Source: Muribaculaceae bacterium
GTDB taxonomy: Bacteria > Bacteroidota > Bacteroidia > Bacteroidales > Muribaculaceae
Direction: 5' to 3'
Length of the DNA: 64,000 nt
NCBI GenBank assembly: GCA_029055345.1
Contig: JAIDDJ010000032.1
Coordinates: 1 to 64,000 of the forward strand
Positions 8,679 to 21,800 of the stretch are shown piece by piece. The notes under the pieces are model-generated. The model saw nothing but the letters and a program-made list of their open reading frames with translations. It was not told the origin of the DNA and ran no database searches. Positions within the stretch are counted from its first letter, which is position 1; each line of letters begins with the position of its first letter. A program made the position numbers and the translations under genes.

Positions 8679-9227
8679 TTATTTTTCGTGTTTGAAGGGT
8701 AAACCGAATTTCTTAAGCAACGCGAATCCCTCTTCGTCAGTATTGGCAGAAGTCACGAAAGTGATGTTCATACCCTGCAGCTTGGGAACGTTGTCGATAT
8801 TGATTTCGGGGAAAATAATCTGTTCAGTGATACCGAGTGTGTAGTTGCCGCGTCCGTCGAGCTTAGAGTTGATACCCTTGAAGTCGCGGATACGGGGCAG
8901 AGCCACGCGGACGAGTCTCTCAAGGAACTCATACATTTTCTCACGGCGGAGAGTCACCATAGCGCCAATAGGCATTTTCTTACGGAGCTTGAAGTTGGAG
9001 ATGTCCTTCTTCGAGAGCGTGGGAACTGCCTTCTGGCCGGTGATAGCGGTGAGCTCGTTGATAGCTGTCTCGATAATTTTCTTATCCTGAGTAGCGCCGC
9101 CGAGACCCTGGTTGATTACGATTTTCTCCAGGCGGGGGACCTGCATGGGGGTCGTGTAGCTGAACTCCTTGGTGAGTTCGGGCACGATCTTCTCTTTATA
9201 CTGCTTGGAAAGTGTAGTCTCTGCCAT
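8679..9227 (-). CDS. rplE: 50S ribosomal protein L5
   Basis: L5, 182 residues, binds 5S rRNA and contacts S13 across the subunit interface. Recognisable parts are [20 protein letters not shown] near the N-terminus, [20 protein letters not shown], and the end [20 protein letters not shown]. Its start overlaps the rplX stop by one base, which suggests translational coupling. Confidence 0.97.
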   Translation of the reverse strand: MAETTLSKQYKEKIVPELTKEFSYTTPMQVPRLEKIVINQGLGGATQDKKIIETAINELTAITGQKAVPTLSKKDISNFKLRKKMPIGAMVTLRREKMYEFLERLVRVALPRIRDFKGINSKLDGRGNYTLGITEQIIFPEINIDNVPKLQGMNITFVTSANTDEEGFALLKKFGLPFKHEK

Positions 9228-9547
9228 TATTTAATCTCCTCTCCTGATTTTTTTGCGTAACGCACCAGCTTGCCATCCTCGTTGCGGCGACGGCCGATGC
9301 GGGTGGGCTTGCCAGTTTTGGGGTCCACCACATTAAGGTTAGAAATATGCACCGGAGCCTCAATCTTCACGATACCACCCTGGGGATACTTGGCATTCGG
9401 CTTAGTGCTTTTGGAGACGATGTTGATGCCCTCAACGATAGCGCGGCTCTTCTTGACCTGCACTTCGAGGACACGGCCCGTCTTACCCTTGTCGTTGCCG
9501 GCATTGACGAAGACGGTATCTCCCTTCTTGATATGCAATTTTGCCAT
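9227..9547 (-). CDS. rplX: 50S ribosomal protein L24
   Basis: L24, 106 residues, an early 50S assembly initiator. The N-terminal KOW motif is visible in [20 protein letters not shown], and the later [20 protein letters not shown] is typical. The end of the gene overlaps the rplE start by one base, and it starts 37 bp after rplN. Confidence 0.97.
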   Translation of the reverse strand: MAKLHIKKGDTVFVNAGNDKGKTGRVLEVQVKKSRAIVEGINIVSKSTKPNAKYPQGGIVKIEAPVHISNLNVVDPKTGKPTRIGRRRNEDGKLVRYAKKSGEEIK

Positions 9548-9584
9548 TTTTTCTAAATTTGTCTAAGACTGGTTAGTAATGAGA

Positions 9585-9950
9585 TTAGAGGACCTCGGGA
9601 GCGAGCGACACGATCTTCATGTTGGTGTTGCGGAGCTCGCGGGCCACCGGGCCGAAAATACGCGTGCCGCGGATTTCGCCGGCGTTGTTGAGGAGCACGC
9701 AAGCGTTGTCATCGAAGCGGATGTAGCTTCCGTCGGGACGACGGATCTCCTTCTTGGTGCGCACTACTACTGCCTTTGATACCGTACCCTTCTTCACGTC
9801 GGAAGAGGGAATCGTGCTTTTCACTGTCACGACGATAATATCGCCTACGCCTGCATAGCGGCGTCCGGTTCCGCCGAGAACGTGGATGCAGAGCACTTCC
9901 TTAGCTCCGGAATTGTCTGCCACTGTTAAACGTGATTCTGCCTGTATCAT
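9585..9950 (-). CDS. rplN: 50S ribosomal protein L14
   Basis: L14, 121 residues, at the subunit interface contacting 16S rRNA and L19. It begins [20 protein letters not shown] and contains the [20 protein letters not shown] signature near the C-terminus. Length is standard. It lies only 2 bp after rpsQ. Confidence 0.97.
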   Translation of the reverse strand: MIQAESRLTVADNSGAKEVLCIHVLGGTGRRYAGVGDIIVVTVKSTIPSSDVKKGTVSKAVVVRTKKEIRRPDGSYIRFDDNACVLLNNAGEIRGTRIFGPVARELRNTNMKIVSLAPEVL

Positions 9951-9952
9951 GA

Positions 9953-10216
9953 TTACTTAACTTTTTCGATGATTTCAACGAGTCTCCATCTCTTTGTCTT
10001 GCTCAACGGACGGGTCTCCATGAGGCGCACTGTATCACCGACCGAGCACTCGTTCTTCTCATCGTGCGCGTGATACTTCTTGGTCTTGTTGACAAATTTG
10101 CCGTAAATCGGGTGTTTCTCCTTCCATTTGATTTCCACCGTGATGGTCTTGTCGCACTTGTTGCTCGAAACGACCCCGATTCTCTCTTTTCTCAAATGTC
10201 TTTTCTGTTCTTCCAT
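9953..10216 (-). CDS. rpsQ: 30S ribosomal protein S17
   Basis: S17, 87 residues, an OB-fold primary 16S binder. It has [20 protein letters not shown] near the N-terminus and the [20 protein letters not shown] motif towards the end. It is 24 bp after rpmC and 2 bp before rplN. Confidence 0.97.
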   Translation of the reverse strand: MEEQKRHLRKERIGVVSSNKCDKTITVEIKWKEKHPIYGKFVNKTKKYHAHDEKNECSVGDTVRLMETRPLSKTKRWRLVEIIEKVK

Positions 10217-10240
10217 TTTTCAGATAAGCTTTGGGGTTAA

Positions 10241-10456
10241 TTACTTGGAAGCAGCCTCCTTCTCGGCGGCGATTTCCTTCTGGCGCAACACAGTCTTCAG
10301 ACGGGCGATCTCACGGCGGTCCTTAGTGATTTTCGCCGGATTGTCCGAGGGAGATATCGCGTGCGCTACTTTCAATTCACGATAAGCCTTCTCTGCTGCC
10401 TCTATTCTGGCATGCAATTCCTGAATGCTTAATTCCTTGATTTCTTCCTTTTTCAT
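10241..10456 (-). CDS. rpmC: 50S ribosomal protein L29
   Basis: L29, 71 residues, a helical hairpin near the peptide exit tunnel that helps dock trigger factor and SRP. It begins MKKEEIKELSIQELHARIEA and carries DRREIARLKTVLRQKEIAAE. A 177-bp gap with structured DNA separates it from rplP, where many bacteria have overlapping genes. Confidence 0.95.
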   Translation of the reverse strand: MKKEEIKELSIQELHARIEAAEKAYRELKVAHAISPSDNPAKITKDRREIARLKTVLRQKEIAAEKEAASK

Positions 10457-10504
10457 TATTTATTTGGCTTGGTTGATTAGAATCTCATTGATTCATACAG
10501 CGTT

Positions 10505-10552
10505 AGGGCCATATGCGGCCCTATGCGGGAGGCCCGCTTGCGCAGGTCTCCC
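10505..10552 (-). promoter_or_regulatory. Two hairpins in the 177-bp rplP-rpmC gap
   Basis: On the minus strand the first hairpin (10552-10527) has the stem GGGAG/CTCCC extended by further pairs with one mismatch, and is closed by a GCAA tetraloop of the GNRA type. The second (10522-10505) pairs AGGGCC with GGCCCT. No T-run follows either, so an RNA control element or processing site is likelier than a terminator. The part of the gap next to rplP (about 10560-10633) is very AT-rich, and I find no TAnnTTTG promoter in it. Confidence 0.45.
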
Positions 10553-10633
10553 GATAGTTCAACCGATTTTTCCCTATTTTATTGTATAAATCAATAGAAA
10601 AATTTTAATCTTTCAATTAAAGTCCGACTTTCA

Positions 10634-11065
<432 letters not shown>

Positions 11066-11079
11066 ATTATTAGCTGTTT

Positions 11080-11811
11080 TTAACGGTTGTTATTCTTCTT
11101 ATTGCGGAAACCGCCCTTGCGACCGCCCTGCGGACGTCCGCCCGGCTCTTTCTGACCGGCCACGTAAGTCGGAGTCAGTTCCTTCTTGCCATATACTTCA
11201 CCGCGACAGATCCACACCTTGATTCCGATCACACCGACCTTGGTGTGAGCTTCGACAAGAGCGTAATCGATATCGGCACGAAGAGTATGGAGAGGTGTAC
11301 GGCCCTCCTTGAACATCTCGGAGCGAGCCATTTCGGCGCCGTTCAGACGGCCACTGACCTGCACCTTGATACCTTCGGCGCCCATGCGCATCGTAGAAGC
11401 GATGGCCATCTTCACTGCACGGCGGTAAGCTACCTTGTTCTCAATCTGACGGGCGATGTTTGTAGCCACGATCTCGGCATCCAGTTCCGGACGCTTGATT
11501 TCGTGAATATTAATCTGCACGTCCTTGTCGGTCACCTTCTTGAGTTCCTCCTTGAGGGCGTCGACATCCTTACCACCCTTACCGATAATCATACCGGGGC
11601 GGGCAGTGGCGATAGTTACGGTAGCCATCTTGAGAGTGCGCTCGATAATGATGCGCGACACGCTTGCCTTGGCAAGACGAGTGTGGAGATACTTACGGAT
11701 CTTGGAGTCCTCGAGCAGAGTCTCGCCGTATTTCTTTCCACCATACCAGTTGGAGTCCCAACCGCGGATCACACCGAGGCGGTTGCTGATTGGATTAACT
11801 TTCTGTCCCAT
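11080..11811 (-). CDS. rpsC: 30S ribosomal protein S3
   Basis: S3, 243 residues, at the mRNA entry channel with helicase-related function. The type II KH domain contains [20 protein letters not shown] near residue 75, and the C-terminal domain contains [20 protein letters not shown] and [18 protein letters not shown]. The tail is Gly/Arg/Asn-rich. It is 5 bp after rplV. Confidence 0.97.
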   Translation of the reverse strand: MGQKVNPISNRLGVIRGWDSNWYGGKKYGETLLEDSKIRKYLHTRLAKASVSRIIIERTLKMATVTIATARPGMIIGKGGKDVDALKEELKKVTDKDVQINIHEIKRPELDAEIVATNIARQIENKVAYRRAVKMAIASTMRMGAEGIKVQVSGRLNGAEMARSEMFKEGRTPLHTLRADIDYALVEAHTKVGVIGIKVWICRGEVYGKKELTPTYVAGQKEPGGRPQGGRKGGFRNKKNNNR

Positions 11812-11816
11812 CTTGC

Positions 11817-12221
11817 TTAGTCGTTAGATTTATTGATTGAGTCCACGTAGATTGTGACATGGTTAGAGCGTTTGCGAATGCGGTAGCCGCGGCCCTGCGG
11901 GGCGGGGCGCATACGCTTGAGCATCGGAGCTGCGTCAACGTAAACGGTCTTCACGTAGAGCTCGCCCGATTCGGCCTTACGCTCGTTTTTCTGTTCCCAG
12001 TTGGCGATTGCCGAGCGGAGAAGTTTCTCCACTTTGCGGGAAGCCTCCTTATTGGAGAATTTGAGGATGCCGAGCGCCTTGAATGCTTCCTGGCCGCGAA
12101 TCATATCGACGACGAGACGCATTTTGCGGGGCGAAGAGGGCACATTACGCAAGTGTGCGAAATATTCGCTCTTGCGTGCCTCCTTCATGGCCTCGGCTGC
12201 GTTTCTTTTTCTTAAACCCAT
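11817..12221 (-). CDS. rplV: 50S ribosomal protein L22
   Basis: L22, 134 residues, whose beta-hairpin lines the exit tunnel. It shows [20 protein letters not shown] near residue 26 and the hairpin-end motif [20 protein letters not shown]. It lies 42 bp after rpsS and 5 bp before rpsC. Confidence 0.97.
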   Translation of the reverse strand: MGLRKRNAAEAMKEARKSEYFAHLRNVPSSPRKMRLVVDMIRGQEAFKALGILKFSNKEASRKVEKLLRSAIANWEQKNERKAESGELYVKTVYVDAAPMLKRMRPAPQGRGYRIRKRSNHVTIYVDSINKSND

Positions 12222-12263
12222 TGTATATTGTAGTGTTTAAATCGTGAATTAATATGAGGACGG

Positions 12264-12533
12264 TTATTTCTTCTTATTACCGGCGTGTCCGCGGAACGTA
12301 CGCGTGGGGGCGAACTCTCCGAGCTTGTGTCCGACCATATTTTCGGTCACGTAGACGGGGATGAACTTGTTGCCGTTATGGACAGCGAAGGTATGGCCGA
12401 CGAAGTCGGGCGAGATCATTGAAGCGCGGCTCCATGTCTTGATGACATTCTTTTTGCCGCTTTCCTCCATTGCTGCGACCTTCTTCTCGAGCTTTACGGA
12501 AATAAATGGTCCTTTTTTAAGCGAACGACTCAT
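12264..12533 (-). CDS. rpsS: 30S ribosomal protein S19
   Basis: S19, 89 residues, in the 30S head beside S13. It begins [20 protein letters not shown] and has the signature [20 protein letters not shown] near its end. Length and both ends are standard. It is 21 bp after rplB. Confidence 0.98.
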   Translation of the reverse strand: MSRSLKKGPFISVKLEKKVAAMEESGKKNVIKTWSRASMISPDFVGHTFAVHNGNKFIPVYVTENMVGHKLGEFAPTRTFRGHAGNKKK

Positions 12534-12554
12534 ATCTGTGTCTTGTTAATCAAA

Positions 12555-13382
12555 TTATTTTTTCCTTCTTTCAATGATATACTTCGAAGAGTGCTTCTTC
12601 GGCGAGCGGGTCTTCAGGCCCTTAGCGTAGAGGCCTGTGCGCGAACGGGGATGACCACCTGACTGACGGCCTTCACCACCACCCATCGGGTGGTCGACAG
12701 GGTTCATAACGACACCGCGGTTGTGAGGACGGCGACCGAGCCAACGGCTGCGACCGGCCTTACCGCTGCGTTCGAGGGCATGGTCGGAGTTGCCGACAAC
12801 GCCGATTGTAGCGCGGCAGGTGAGAAGCACCTTGCGAGTTTCTCCTGAAGGTAATTTGATAATCGCGTAATCACCTTCACGCGAGGTAAGCTGAGCGAAC
12901 GTACCGGCTGAGCGGGCCATGCTGGCTCCCTGACCGGGACGGAGCTCTATACAATGGATAAGCGTACCGACGGGAATCTTCGACAGAGGCAGGCAGTTGC
13001 CTACTTCGGGAGCTGCATCGGGGCCACTGAGCACTGTCTGGCCTACTTCAAGTCCGTTGGGAGCGATCATGTAAGCCTTTGAGCCATCTTTGTAATAAAG
13101 GAGGGCGATGCGTGCCGAGCGGTTCGGATCATACTCGATGGTCTTTACCGTTGCCGGCACATTGTCGTTGATTCTCTTGAAGTCGATGAGACGCAATTTT
13201 CTCTTATGGCCGCCGCCACGGTAGCGGGTCGAAAGATGACCCGAAGAGTTGCGGCCGCCGGTCGAACGCTTGCCGACTGTAAGAGACTTTTCTGGTGTGG
13301 TAGCAGTGATTTGACCTTTGAACACACCAATAACCTTGTGTCTTTGCCCGGGGGTGGTGGGCTTGAATTTTCTTACTGCCAT
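12555..13382 (-). CDS. rplB: 50S ribosomal protein L2
   Basis: L2, 275 residues, essential for peptidyl transferase activity and subunit joining. An N-terminal OB-fold (region of [20 protein letters not shown]) precedes the SH3-like barrel, and the C-terminal signature [20 protein letters not shown] includes the conserved His near the active centre. It is 5 bp after rplW. Confidence 0.98.
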   Translation of the reverse strand: MAVRKFKPTTPGQRHKVIGVFKGQITATTPEKSLTVGKRSTGGRNSSGHLSTRYRGGGHKRKLRLIDFKRINDNVPATVKTIEYDPNRSARIALLYYKDGSKAYMIAPNGLEVGQTVLSGPDAAPEVGNCLPLSKIPVGTLIHCIELRPGQGASMARSAGTFAQLTSREGDYAIIKLPSGETRKVLLTCRATIGVVGNSDHALERSGKAGRSRWLGRRPHNRGVVMNPVDHPMGGGEGRQSGGHPRSRTGLYAKGLKTRSPKKHSSKYIIERRKK

Positions 13383-13387
13383 TTCTT

Positions 13388-13678
13388 TTAGATGTTGCTG
13401 TAATAGTCAATCTTCTGTCCTTTTGCCACTGTTACGTAAGCCTTCTTGAAGGCGTCACGGCGACCGCGGATAAGTCCGCCCTTGGTATAGCGCTGTTTGC
13501 GCTTGCCGGCGTAGTTGGCAATATTCACTCTGTCGACACGCACGTTATAGAGCTTCTCGACAATGTCCTTGATCTGGAACTTATTGGCATTCGGAGATAC
13601 GGAGAAGGTATAGCAATTCTGCTTCTCGGCGTAGGCCGTAGCCTTTTCAGTTACGATCGGTTTGATTTGAATATCCAT
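13388..13678 (-). CDS. rplW: 50S ribosomal protein L23
   Basis: L23, 96 residues, at the tunnel exit where trigger factor and SRP dock. It begins [20 protein letters not shown] and contains [20 protein letters not shown], then [20 protein letters not shown]. It is 13 bp after rplD and 5 bp before rplB. Confidence 0.97.
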   Translation of the reverse strand: MDIQIKPIVTEKATAYAEKQNCYTFSVSPNANKFQIKDIVEKLYNVRVDRVNIANYAGKRKQRYTKGGLIRGRRDAFKKAYVTVAKGQKIDYYSNI

Positions 13679-13691
13679 CTTTTATATCTCC

Positions 13692-14327
13692 TTATTTGAA
13701 ATCGTTAATGACGGCGACGCTGTCTTCAGTCAGAAGGATAGCGTCAGTATTGAGCACTGTGAAGGCGTTCAGGTCAATAGCCTGAGCCATCATCGCGTTG
13801 GGCACGTTGCGCACTGAAAGGAGCACGTTGTTGTCGGGAGCGGCGAAAACCACGAGAGTCTTCTTGTCCTCGACTTTGAAGTTCTTGGCGAGCTCCATGT
13901 AGGATTTAGTGCGGGGCTTATCGAACGTAAAGTTCTCTACAACGAAGATTTTTTTGTCGTTAAGACGCGAAGTGAGAGCTATCTTGCGAGCAAGGCTCTT
14001 CATTTTCTTGTTGAGCTTAGTGCGGTAATCGCGGGGTCTGGGACCGAACACGCGGCCACCATGATAAAGCACCGGCGAGTTGAGGTCACCGCGACGGGCA
14101 CCGCCGCCACCTTTCTGACGTCCGATTTTGCGCGTTGAATAAGACACTTCGCTGCGCTCCTTACTCTTGTGAGTGCCCTGACGCTGATTGCCAAGGTATT
14201 GCTTGATGTCGAGGTAAATAGTATGCTCCGCATTGCCTTCGCTCAGGTCGCGGGCGAACACCTCGTCGTTAAGGGTGACTTTACGTCCTGTATCCTCGCC
14301 TTTGATGTTGTAAACTGCTACTTCCAT
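13692..14327 (-). CDS. rplD: 50S ribosomal protein L4
   Basis: L4, 211 residues. Its extended loop reaches the tunnel constriction and is visible as [20 protein letters not shown], then [16 protein letters not shown]. In E. coli L4 also represses the S10 operon. Its ATG shares one base with the rplC stop, so translation is probably coupled. Confidence 0.97.
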   Translation of the reverse strand: MEVAVYNIKGEDTGRKVTLNDEVFARDLSEGNAEHTIYLDIKQYLGNQRQGTHKSKERSEVSYSTRKIGRQKGGGGARRGDLNSPVLYHGGRVFGPRPRDYRTKLNKKMKSLARKIALTSRLNDKKIFVVENFTFDKPRTKSYMELAKNFKVEDKKTLVVFAAPDNNVLLSVRNVPNAMMAQAIDLNAFTVLNTDAILLTEDSVAVINDFK

Positions 14328-14944
14328 TACTTCTCGACTATAACAATTGAACCTTTGGGTCCGGGCACCGAACCCTTAATCATTAACAGATTGTGCTCGG
14401 GGAGCACCTTTATCACCTGGAGATTCTGAACAGTGACACGCTCGTTGCCCATCTGGCCGGCCATACGGAGGCCTTTGAAAACTTTGGCGGGATACGAGCA
14501 GGCGCCGATTGAACCGGGGGCGCGAAGACGGTTGTGCTGACCGTGGGTTTTCTGGCCAACGCCGCCGAAGCCGTGACGCTTCACTACGCCCTGGAAACCT
14601 TTACCCTTCGATGTGCCGACAACGTCTACGAAGCCGCCCTCCTGAAAGAGGTCAACTGTAAGTGTGTCGCCAAGCGCGGGCTTGGTTTCGAATGTCTTGA
14701 ACTCGGCCAAGTGTCTCTGAGGTGCTACGCCTGCTTTCTTGAAGTGGCCGGCGAGGGGCTTCGTGGTGTGCTTTTCCTTAGCTTCCTGGAAGCCTACCTG
14801 CACAGCCTCGTAGCCGTCGGTCTCGACGGTCTTGATTTGCGTAACCACACAAGGACCTACTTCGATAACAGTGCACGGAATGTTTTTTCCGTCGGCACTG
14901 AAAACGGATGTCATTCCGATTTTCTTTCCTAATAATCCTGGCAT
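14327..14944 (-). CDS. rplC: 50S ribosomal protein L3
   Basis: L3, 205 residues, an early-assembling protein whose loop approaches the peptidyl transferase centre. It begins [20 protein letters not shown] and has the signature [18 protein letters not shown] and the loop [20 protein letters not shown]. It is 48 bp after rpsJ and overlaps rplD by one base. Confidence 0.97.
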   Translation of the reverse strand: MPGLLGKKIGMTSVFSADGKNIPCTVIEVGPCVVTQIKTVETDGYEAVQVGFQEAKEKHTTKPLAGHFKKAGVAPQRHLAEFKTFETKPALGDTLTVDLFQEGGFVDVVGTSKGKGFQGVVKRHGFGGVGQKTHGQHNRLRAPGSIGACSYPAKVFKGLRMAGQMGNERVTVQNLQVIKVLPEHNLLMIKGSVPGPKGSIVIVEK

Positions 14945-14992
14945 TTCTTTAATTTATTTTTGTGGTTGTGATTTTAACTCGGTTGCGAACGC

Positions 14993-15298
14993 TTATACCT
15001 TAATGGAAACGTCCACGCCGGAGGGAAGTTCAAGCTTCATTAGTGCGTCTACTGTCTTTGCAGTGCTGCTGTAGATGTCGATAAGACGCTGGAATGAAGA
15101 AAGCTGGAACTGCTCGCGGCTCTTCTTGTTGACGAATGTCGAACGGTTCACCGTAAAGATACGCTTGTGTGTGGGCAGGGGTATGGGGCCCTTCACCACT
15201 GCGCCGGTGGATTTAACCGTCTTTACGATCTTCTCGGCCGACTTGTCGACGAGATTATGGTCGTAAGATTTGAGTTTGATTCTGATTTTTTGATTCAT
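14993..15298 (-). CDS. rpsJ: 30S ribosomal protein S10
   Basis: S10 (NusE), 101 residues, a 30S head protein that also joins antitermination complexes through NusB. It begins [20 protein letters not shown] and has [20 protein letters not shown] and the conserved end [11 protein letters not shown]. It is separated from fusA by 83 bp that contain a terminator-like hairpin, the usual str/S10 boundary. Confidence 0.97.
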   Translation of the reverse strand: MNQKIRIKLKSYDHNLVDKSAEKIVKTVKSTGAVVKGPIPLPTHKRIFTVNRSTFVNKKSREQFQLSSFQRLIDIYSSTAKTVDALMKLELPSGVDVSIKV

Positions 15299-15336
15299 AT
15301 AATTTGAGAGCTTAATTGACTTGGAAGCTTAAAACT

Positions 15337-15371
15337 CCGCGGTCCGGCGCCCCGAGGGGGCCGGACTGCGG
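15337..15371 (-). terminator. Terminator-like hairpin at the str/S10 boundary
   Basis: On the minus strand CCGC-GTCCGGC pairs with GCCGGAC-GCGG across 15371-15337, and the stem is followed by AGTTTTAAG. It lies 10 bp after the fusA stop. No TAnnTTTG promoter fits in the 38 bases left before rpsJ, so the S10 genes probably depend on read-through; the site may be an attenuator. Confidence 0.6.
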
Positions 15372-15381
15372 AAAATGTTAT

Positions 15382-17505
<2,124 letters not shown>

Positions 17506-17520
17506 TTTTGGTTATCAAAA

Positions 17521-17997
17521 TTAGAATCTGAAATGGGCGAATGCGCGGTTGGCCTCAGCCATACGGTGCATATCTTCCTTACGCTTGAATGCGCCGCCCT
17601 GATCGTTGAACGCATCGACAATTTCTGCAGCGAGTTTGTCGGCCATTGTCTTGCCGCCGCGTTTGCGGGCGTAATTGATAAGGTTCTTCATTGAGATTGA
17701 CTCCTTGCGGTCGGGACGAATCTCTGTCGGCACCTGGAAAGTGGCGCCACCGATACGGCGTGACTTTACCTCTACTGTCGGAGTGACGTTTTCGAGAGCT
17801 TTCTTCCAGATTTCGAGGCCCGTCTTCTCCTCATTCGGCATTTTGGCCTTCACGGTCTCCAATGCAGTGTAGAAGATGGTGTAAGCTGTGTTCTTCTTGC
17901 CATCATACATAAGATGGTTGACGAACTTTGTGACTTTTACGTCATGAAAAACGGGATCCGGAAGGATAACCCTTTTCTTAGGCTTAGCTTTTCTCAT
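17521..17997 (-). CDS. rpsG: 30S ribosomal protein S7
   Basis: S7, 158 residues from the ATG complementary to 17995-17997 ([16 protein letters not shown]). An in-frame ATG 48 bp upstream would add a non-conserved segment. Family marks are [20 protein letters not shown], the S7 signature around [20 protein letters not shown], and the end [13 protein letters not shown]. It organises the 30S head and, in E. coli, represses the str operon. The 146-bp gap before it could carry such control. Confidence 0.96.
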   Translation of the reverse strand: MRKAKPKKRVILPDPVFHDVKVTKFVNHLMYDGKKNTAYTIFYTALETVKAKMPNEEKTGLEIWKKALENVTPTVEVKSRRIGGATFQVPTEIRPDRKESISMKNLINYARKRGGKTMADKLAAEIVDAFNDQGGAFKRKEDMHRMAEANRAFAHFRF

Positions 17998-18143
17998 TTT
18001 AGAGCAAAATGTGTTTAAATGTTTTGATTTCGGCTGCTTTTGCAATCTTCAACAGCGCTCTCTTGCGCAGTTTACTCAACCATTAGCCATCCAATAATCA
18101 AAAACCTGTGTTGAATTTGATTGATTTGTAAGATGCAGCTATA
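17998..18143 (-). promoter_or_regulatory. Long rpsL-rpsG intercistronic space
   Basis: 146 bp between two genes of one operon. In E. coli the rpsL-rpsG space holds the S7 repressor site. Here I see the short pairing potential GCGC-(A/T)-GCGC around 18055-18075 but no terminator and no TAnnTTTG promoter. A regulatory role is inferred from position only. Confidence 0.3.
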
Positions 18144-18527
18144 TTATTTCTTGGCTGCTTTAGGACGCTTCGCACCATATTTGGAGCGGCGCTGCGTACG
18201 GCCCTGAACGCCGGCTGTATCAAGAGTACCGCGCACGATGTGATAACGCACACCGGGGAGGTCTTTGACACGACCGCCACGCACCATCACGATGGAGTGC
18301 TCCTGCAGATTGTGGCCTTCTCCGGGGATATAGCTGTTGACTTCCTTACCATTGGTGAGGCGCACACGCGCTACCTTACGCATTGCGGAGTTAGGCTTCT
18401 TGGGTGTGGTGGTATAAACACGCACGCACACACCGCGACGCTGCGGGCATGAATCCAGAGCGGGGCTCTTGCTCTTGTCTTTCAGAACGGTACGCCCTTT
18501 TCTTACTAATTGCTGAATTGTAGGCAT
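18144..18527 (-). CDS. rpsL: 30S ribosomal protein S12
   Basis: S12, 127 residues, a decoding-centre protein. It begins [20 protein letters not shown] and has the [20 protein letters not shown] loop, whose lysine is the residue changed in streptomycin-resistant mutants; here it is the ordinary lysine. The second loop reads [20 protein letters not shown]. It is the first gene of the superoperon, about 135 bases after the likely transcription start. Confidence 0.98.
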   Translation of the reverse strand: MPTIQQLVRKGRTVLKDKSKSPALDSCPQRRGVCVRVYTTTPKKPNSAMRKVARVRLTNGKEVNSYIPGEGHNLQEHSIVMVRGGRVKDLPGVRYHIVRGTLDTAGVQGRTQRRSKYGAKRPKAAKK

Positions 18528-18668
18528 TCTTTGTCTGTGTTTATTTTTGTTTTAGTGTTCTCTATTTGATTTCGGAGATTGGAGATTCACGCATATAACG
18601 CACGCCAAACAACTGATTCGCAATTGTTTAGCCTGCGCTTTGAGCCTCACGGACTCCGAAAAGCGTTG

Positions 18669-18699
18669 CAAAGTTACAAAATATCAGCGACTTACGCAA
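18669..18699 (-). promoter_or_regulatory. Promoter of the ribosomal superoperon
   Basis: On the minus strand TTG (18699-18697), 20 bases, then TAACTTTG (18676-18669): the Bacteroidota -33/-7 pattern. Transcription would start near 18662 and leave a leader of about 135 bases before rpsL. The rest of the 350-bp space to 18877 holds this leader and the hairpin at 18826-18851. Confidence 0.75.
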
Positions 18700-18825
18700 G
18701 TATTTTAAGAATTTTTTATTATCCCCTCACCATCCCCACATGGCAGTATCACTATCCACCATGACTTTCTTTCGCTGGTCAGATTAAAATCCCTCGATAG
18801 TTCGCGCTGATACTTTATATAGCAA

Positions 18826-18851
18826 AGGGGCGCACCGGTCAGTGCGCCCCT
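18826..18851 (-). terminator. Terminator after the 1557-residue secreted protein
   Basis: AGGGGCGCAC at 18826-18835 and GTGCGCCCCT at 18842-18851 make a perfect 10-bp stem with a 6-base loop, 26 bp after the stop of the minus-strand gene. Only TTTGCTAT follows on the minus strand, so the T-run is weak. Confidence 0.6.
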
Positions 18852-18877
18852 CTTCATGAATATATTGGTTTCTATCG

Positions 18878-21800
18878 TTATTTCACGATTACCTTCTTGA
18901 CAAGTCTGTCAACCTTGACAACATATACTCCGTTGCTCACAGGAACTACCGTACGACTCTCGCCTGCGCCGCTGTATACTACAGCACCGTTTGCGTTGGA
19001 TACGATTACATTCTTGTCAGCTGCGTTGAGCACTACAAGGTTAGAGTTCTCTACGAATACCTTAACCTGACCTTCTGCCACACCGTCAACACCGTCATAG
19101 TTGTAAGTAACGACTGCCTCGTTAGAGAGAGCAGACTCACCACGTTCCTCATAAACGGCTGTTACGATATATGTGTACTGCTGGCCTTCGACTACGTTGG
19201 TGTCAACGAACTCTGTCTCCTCTACGAGGGCATCGTTGATCTTCACGCCGTCACGATATACATTGTAGCCCTTAAGCTCGAGGTTTGCACCTGAACCGTC
19301 ACCAGGAGTGAACGTAACGTCATCAATCATCAGCATGAAAGCATTCTGTCCGTACGAACGTATTGCAAAATAATTTGCACCTGCCGGCAGCTCATAAGTA
19401 TATTCTGTCCAAACGTTGGGAACAGGGAATACCTTAGAGTTTTCAACTGCTACAAAGTCTGAAATTTCCTTGTCGCCGAGTGAATAATACACCTCGATCT
19501 GCTCAGGATATTGTGAAGAATAGCTCTTGGCAAAGAAAGAGATAGTCTGCGGGCCTCCGTAGAGTGAGGGTGAGATAGCCCAGTCATCTGAGTTTGAACC
19601 TTCATAGTTGAACAGAGCGAAGAGATACTTCGAACCGCTGTGAGCTTGGTAGGTCTGATTGCCACTTGCCCAATCGATCACGTCGTTATCCCAAGTCCAG
19701 AACGAACCGGTGGTTTCACCGATTGTTATGCCGGGTATGGGGAGAGCTGCGCCTGATTGATCCTGGAAACCGCCTACTGCATCACCATCCTCGTCAACAA
19801 ATGTCCAGTCGCCATACTCACTCTGAACGCCATCAGCGTCTTCAAAGTCTTCTGTAATAGGAGCCGGGGCTGCATTAGCGGGGCTTTCAAGGTTGGGCTC
19901 ATTCCATGTGAGCTTGATTCCTTCACTCACAGAAGTTCCTTCGAGATCAGTAGGAGCAGGAAGCTTCGACAATATAGGACTTACTTCGATAGTACCAGTA
20001 GTATTGTCATCCGGAGCCTCGTCAGCTTCATATACCACTTTAGCGTAGTATTTGATAGTTTCCTGATTTACGGGCGACATTACTTGCTCGAACGATACTG
20101 TAGTCATAGCAGCTGATGCGAGTGCACTGCAGTTCTTGGTCTCAACGAGATCATCGTTTGCGTAAAGCTCAACTGAATAAGAAGCTACTTCTTTTGCACC
20201 TTCGTTGGAAACGCGAACGTCAACAGTATAAGAGTCACCACCCTTAACCTTTGCGGGAGCATTAATGCTTACTGCCTTAAGGTCATAGCTGAGAAGGTCT
20301 GCAACCTTGATATTGTCGATGAGATTATACTGGTAAGCCTTACATACGGCCTCGATACCTACCTGGATAGTCTTTCCGGCATATGCATTGAGATTTACAG
20401 TCACTTTGTACCATCCATCTTCACCTGCTTCACTTTCGTTAGTTCCGCCTGCAATTTCATAAACCGGCTTGGTGTCAAGACATGTCCATTCAGAACCCGG
20501 CGTAGAAAGATCCTTAACGTAAGCATTGATAATATTCAAGTTTGCGTCTGTACCATTCTGGATATTGTAAACATAGAATGTCAAGCCGGGAGTTGTGAGA
20601 TCTGCGATATCAACCATACCGGAGAAGAACATTGCACTGCTATTCAAAGTCGCGGTCTTAATTGATACAAAGCCATTGTCATCGTTGACACCATTAATTC
20701 CCTGGAATGAATTTTGGTTCGCGATGCTAACTTCGCCACCGCCAACACCTTCAAGTGAACCTTCGCCTGTTGCATCCATACCCCAGATATAGCTGAGTGA
20801 ACCATCTGCGAATGTTTCGTCGATGCTCTTATAAGCCTTACCGACAGGAATCATATCGCTGACAGTGCCAGTGGCAGTCATACCATCATAGGAAGGAATT
20901 ACGGCCACCTGAACGAACGCTTGCGTATCTGCTTCAACCGCCTGGTATGTATAAGAAGTGGCTTCGATATCATCAGCAATGGATAACCAATTACCACCGC
21001 TATATCTCTGAACTGAATATTTAACAGATCCTGCGGGATAAGTCTTACCGTTGATATCTGTGGTTACAGCCGGCCAAGATACGAGAACTTCACCAACAGT
21101 GGCTGTTCTTTCGATATCAACAGAAGTAATATCTTTAGGTTTCATGAATCCAACATATACGCTTTCCGAATGGGCTACAAGACCCTTACCCTCACTGTTG
21201 TAACATACGAGAGTATAGCTATAGTTGCCATTTTCGGTAACGTTGTCAGTGAAAGTAGCTGTGCCGCCTACTGCAGGATTCTCTACAGTCTTGATGAGGG
21301 TCTCACCATTGTAGATTTCCGCCTTAGTCAGACTTGAAAGGTCTGCACCACCCATTGTCTTAGAAGGATAGGTCACATTGAGAGTTGTGAACTTACCACC
21401 GTTTGGATCCGCAATTGCTTCAATCTCACCAAGACCGGGAGCTGCTGTGGATGTTCCTTCGCCGATTGAGAAGTCACTTACATAAAGATAGAATTTATCT
21501 TTAGCAGACATACCATGGAAACCGATATAATAATCGCCGGAGGTCTGAGGTAAAATCATATTTTCCACAGCGATTTTGCCGGATTCGCCGACCTTTACAG
21601 AAGTCGGGGGAAGCAACGTTTCGGTCATACCTGCTACAGTAGGCTGCTGTCCATATTTGATTTCGATAGTCTCCTCATAGGCAGTACCTGACCAAGTATA
21701 GCATGAGAAGCTGTAGGCCTTACCTGCTTCGAGCTTGATGGGCATAGTGATAGCCCAGTCGTCCATATCCTTTGAAGAGTTCCATGCAATGCGAAGATTA

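Noticed and set aside
18528-18877. Possible small gene between rpsL and the secreted protein
   Set aside because: The only open frame (18579-18764, plus strand) overlaps the promoter and leader of the ribosomal operon and has no family features.
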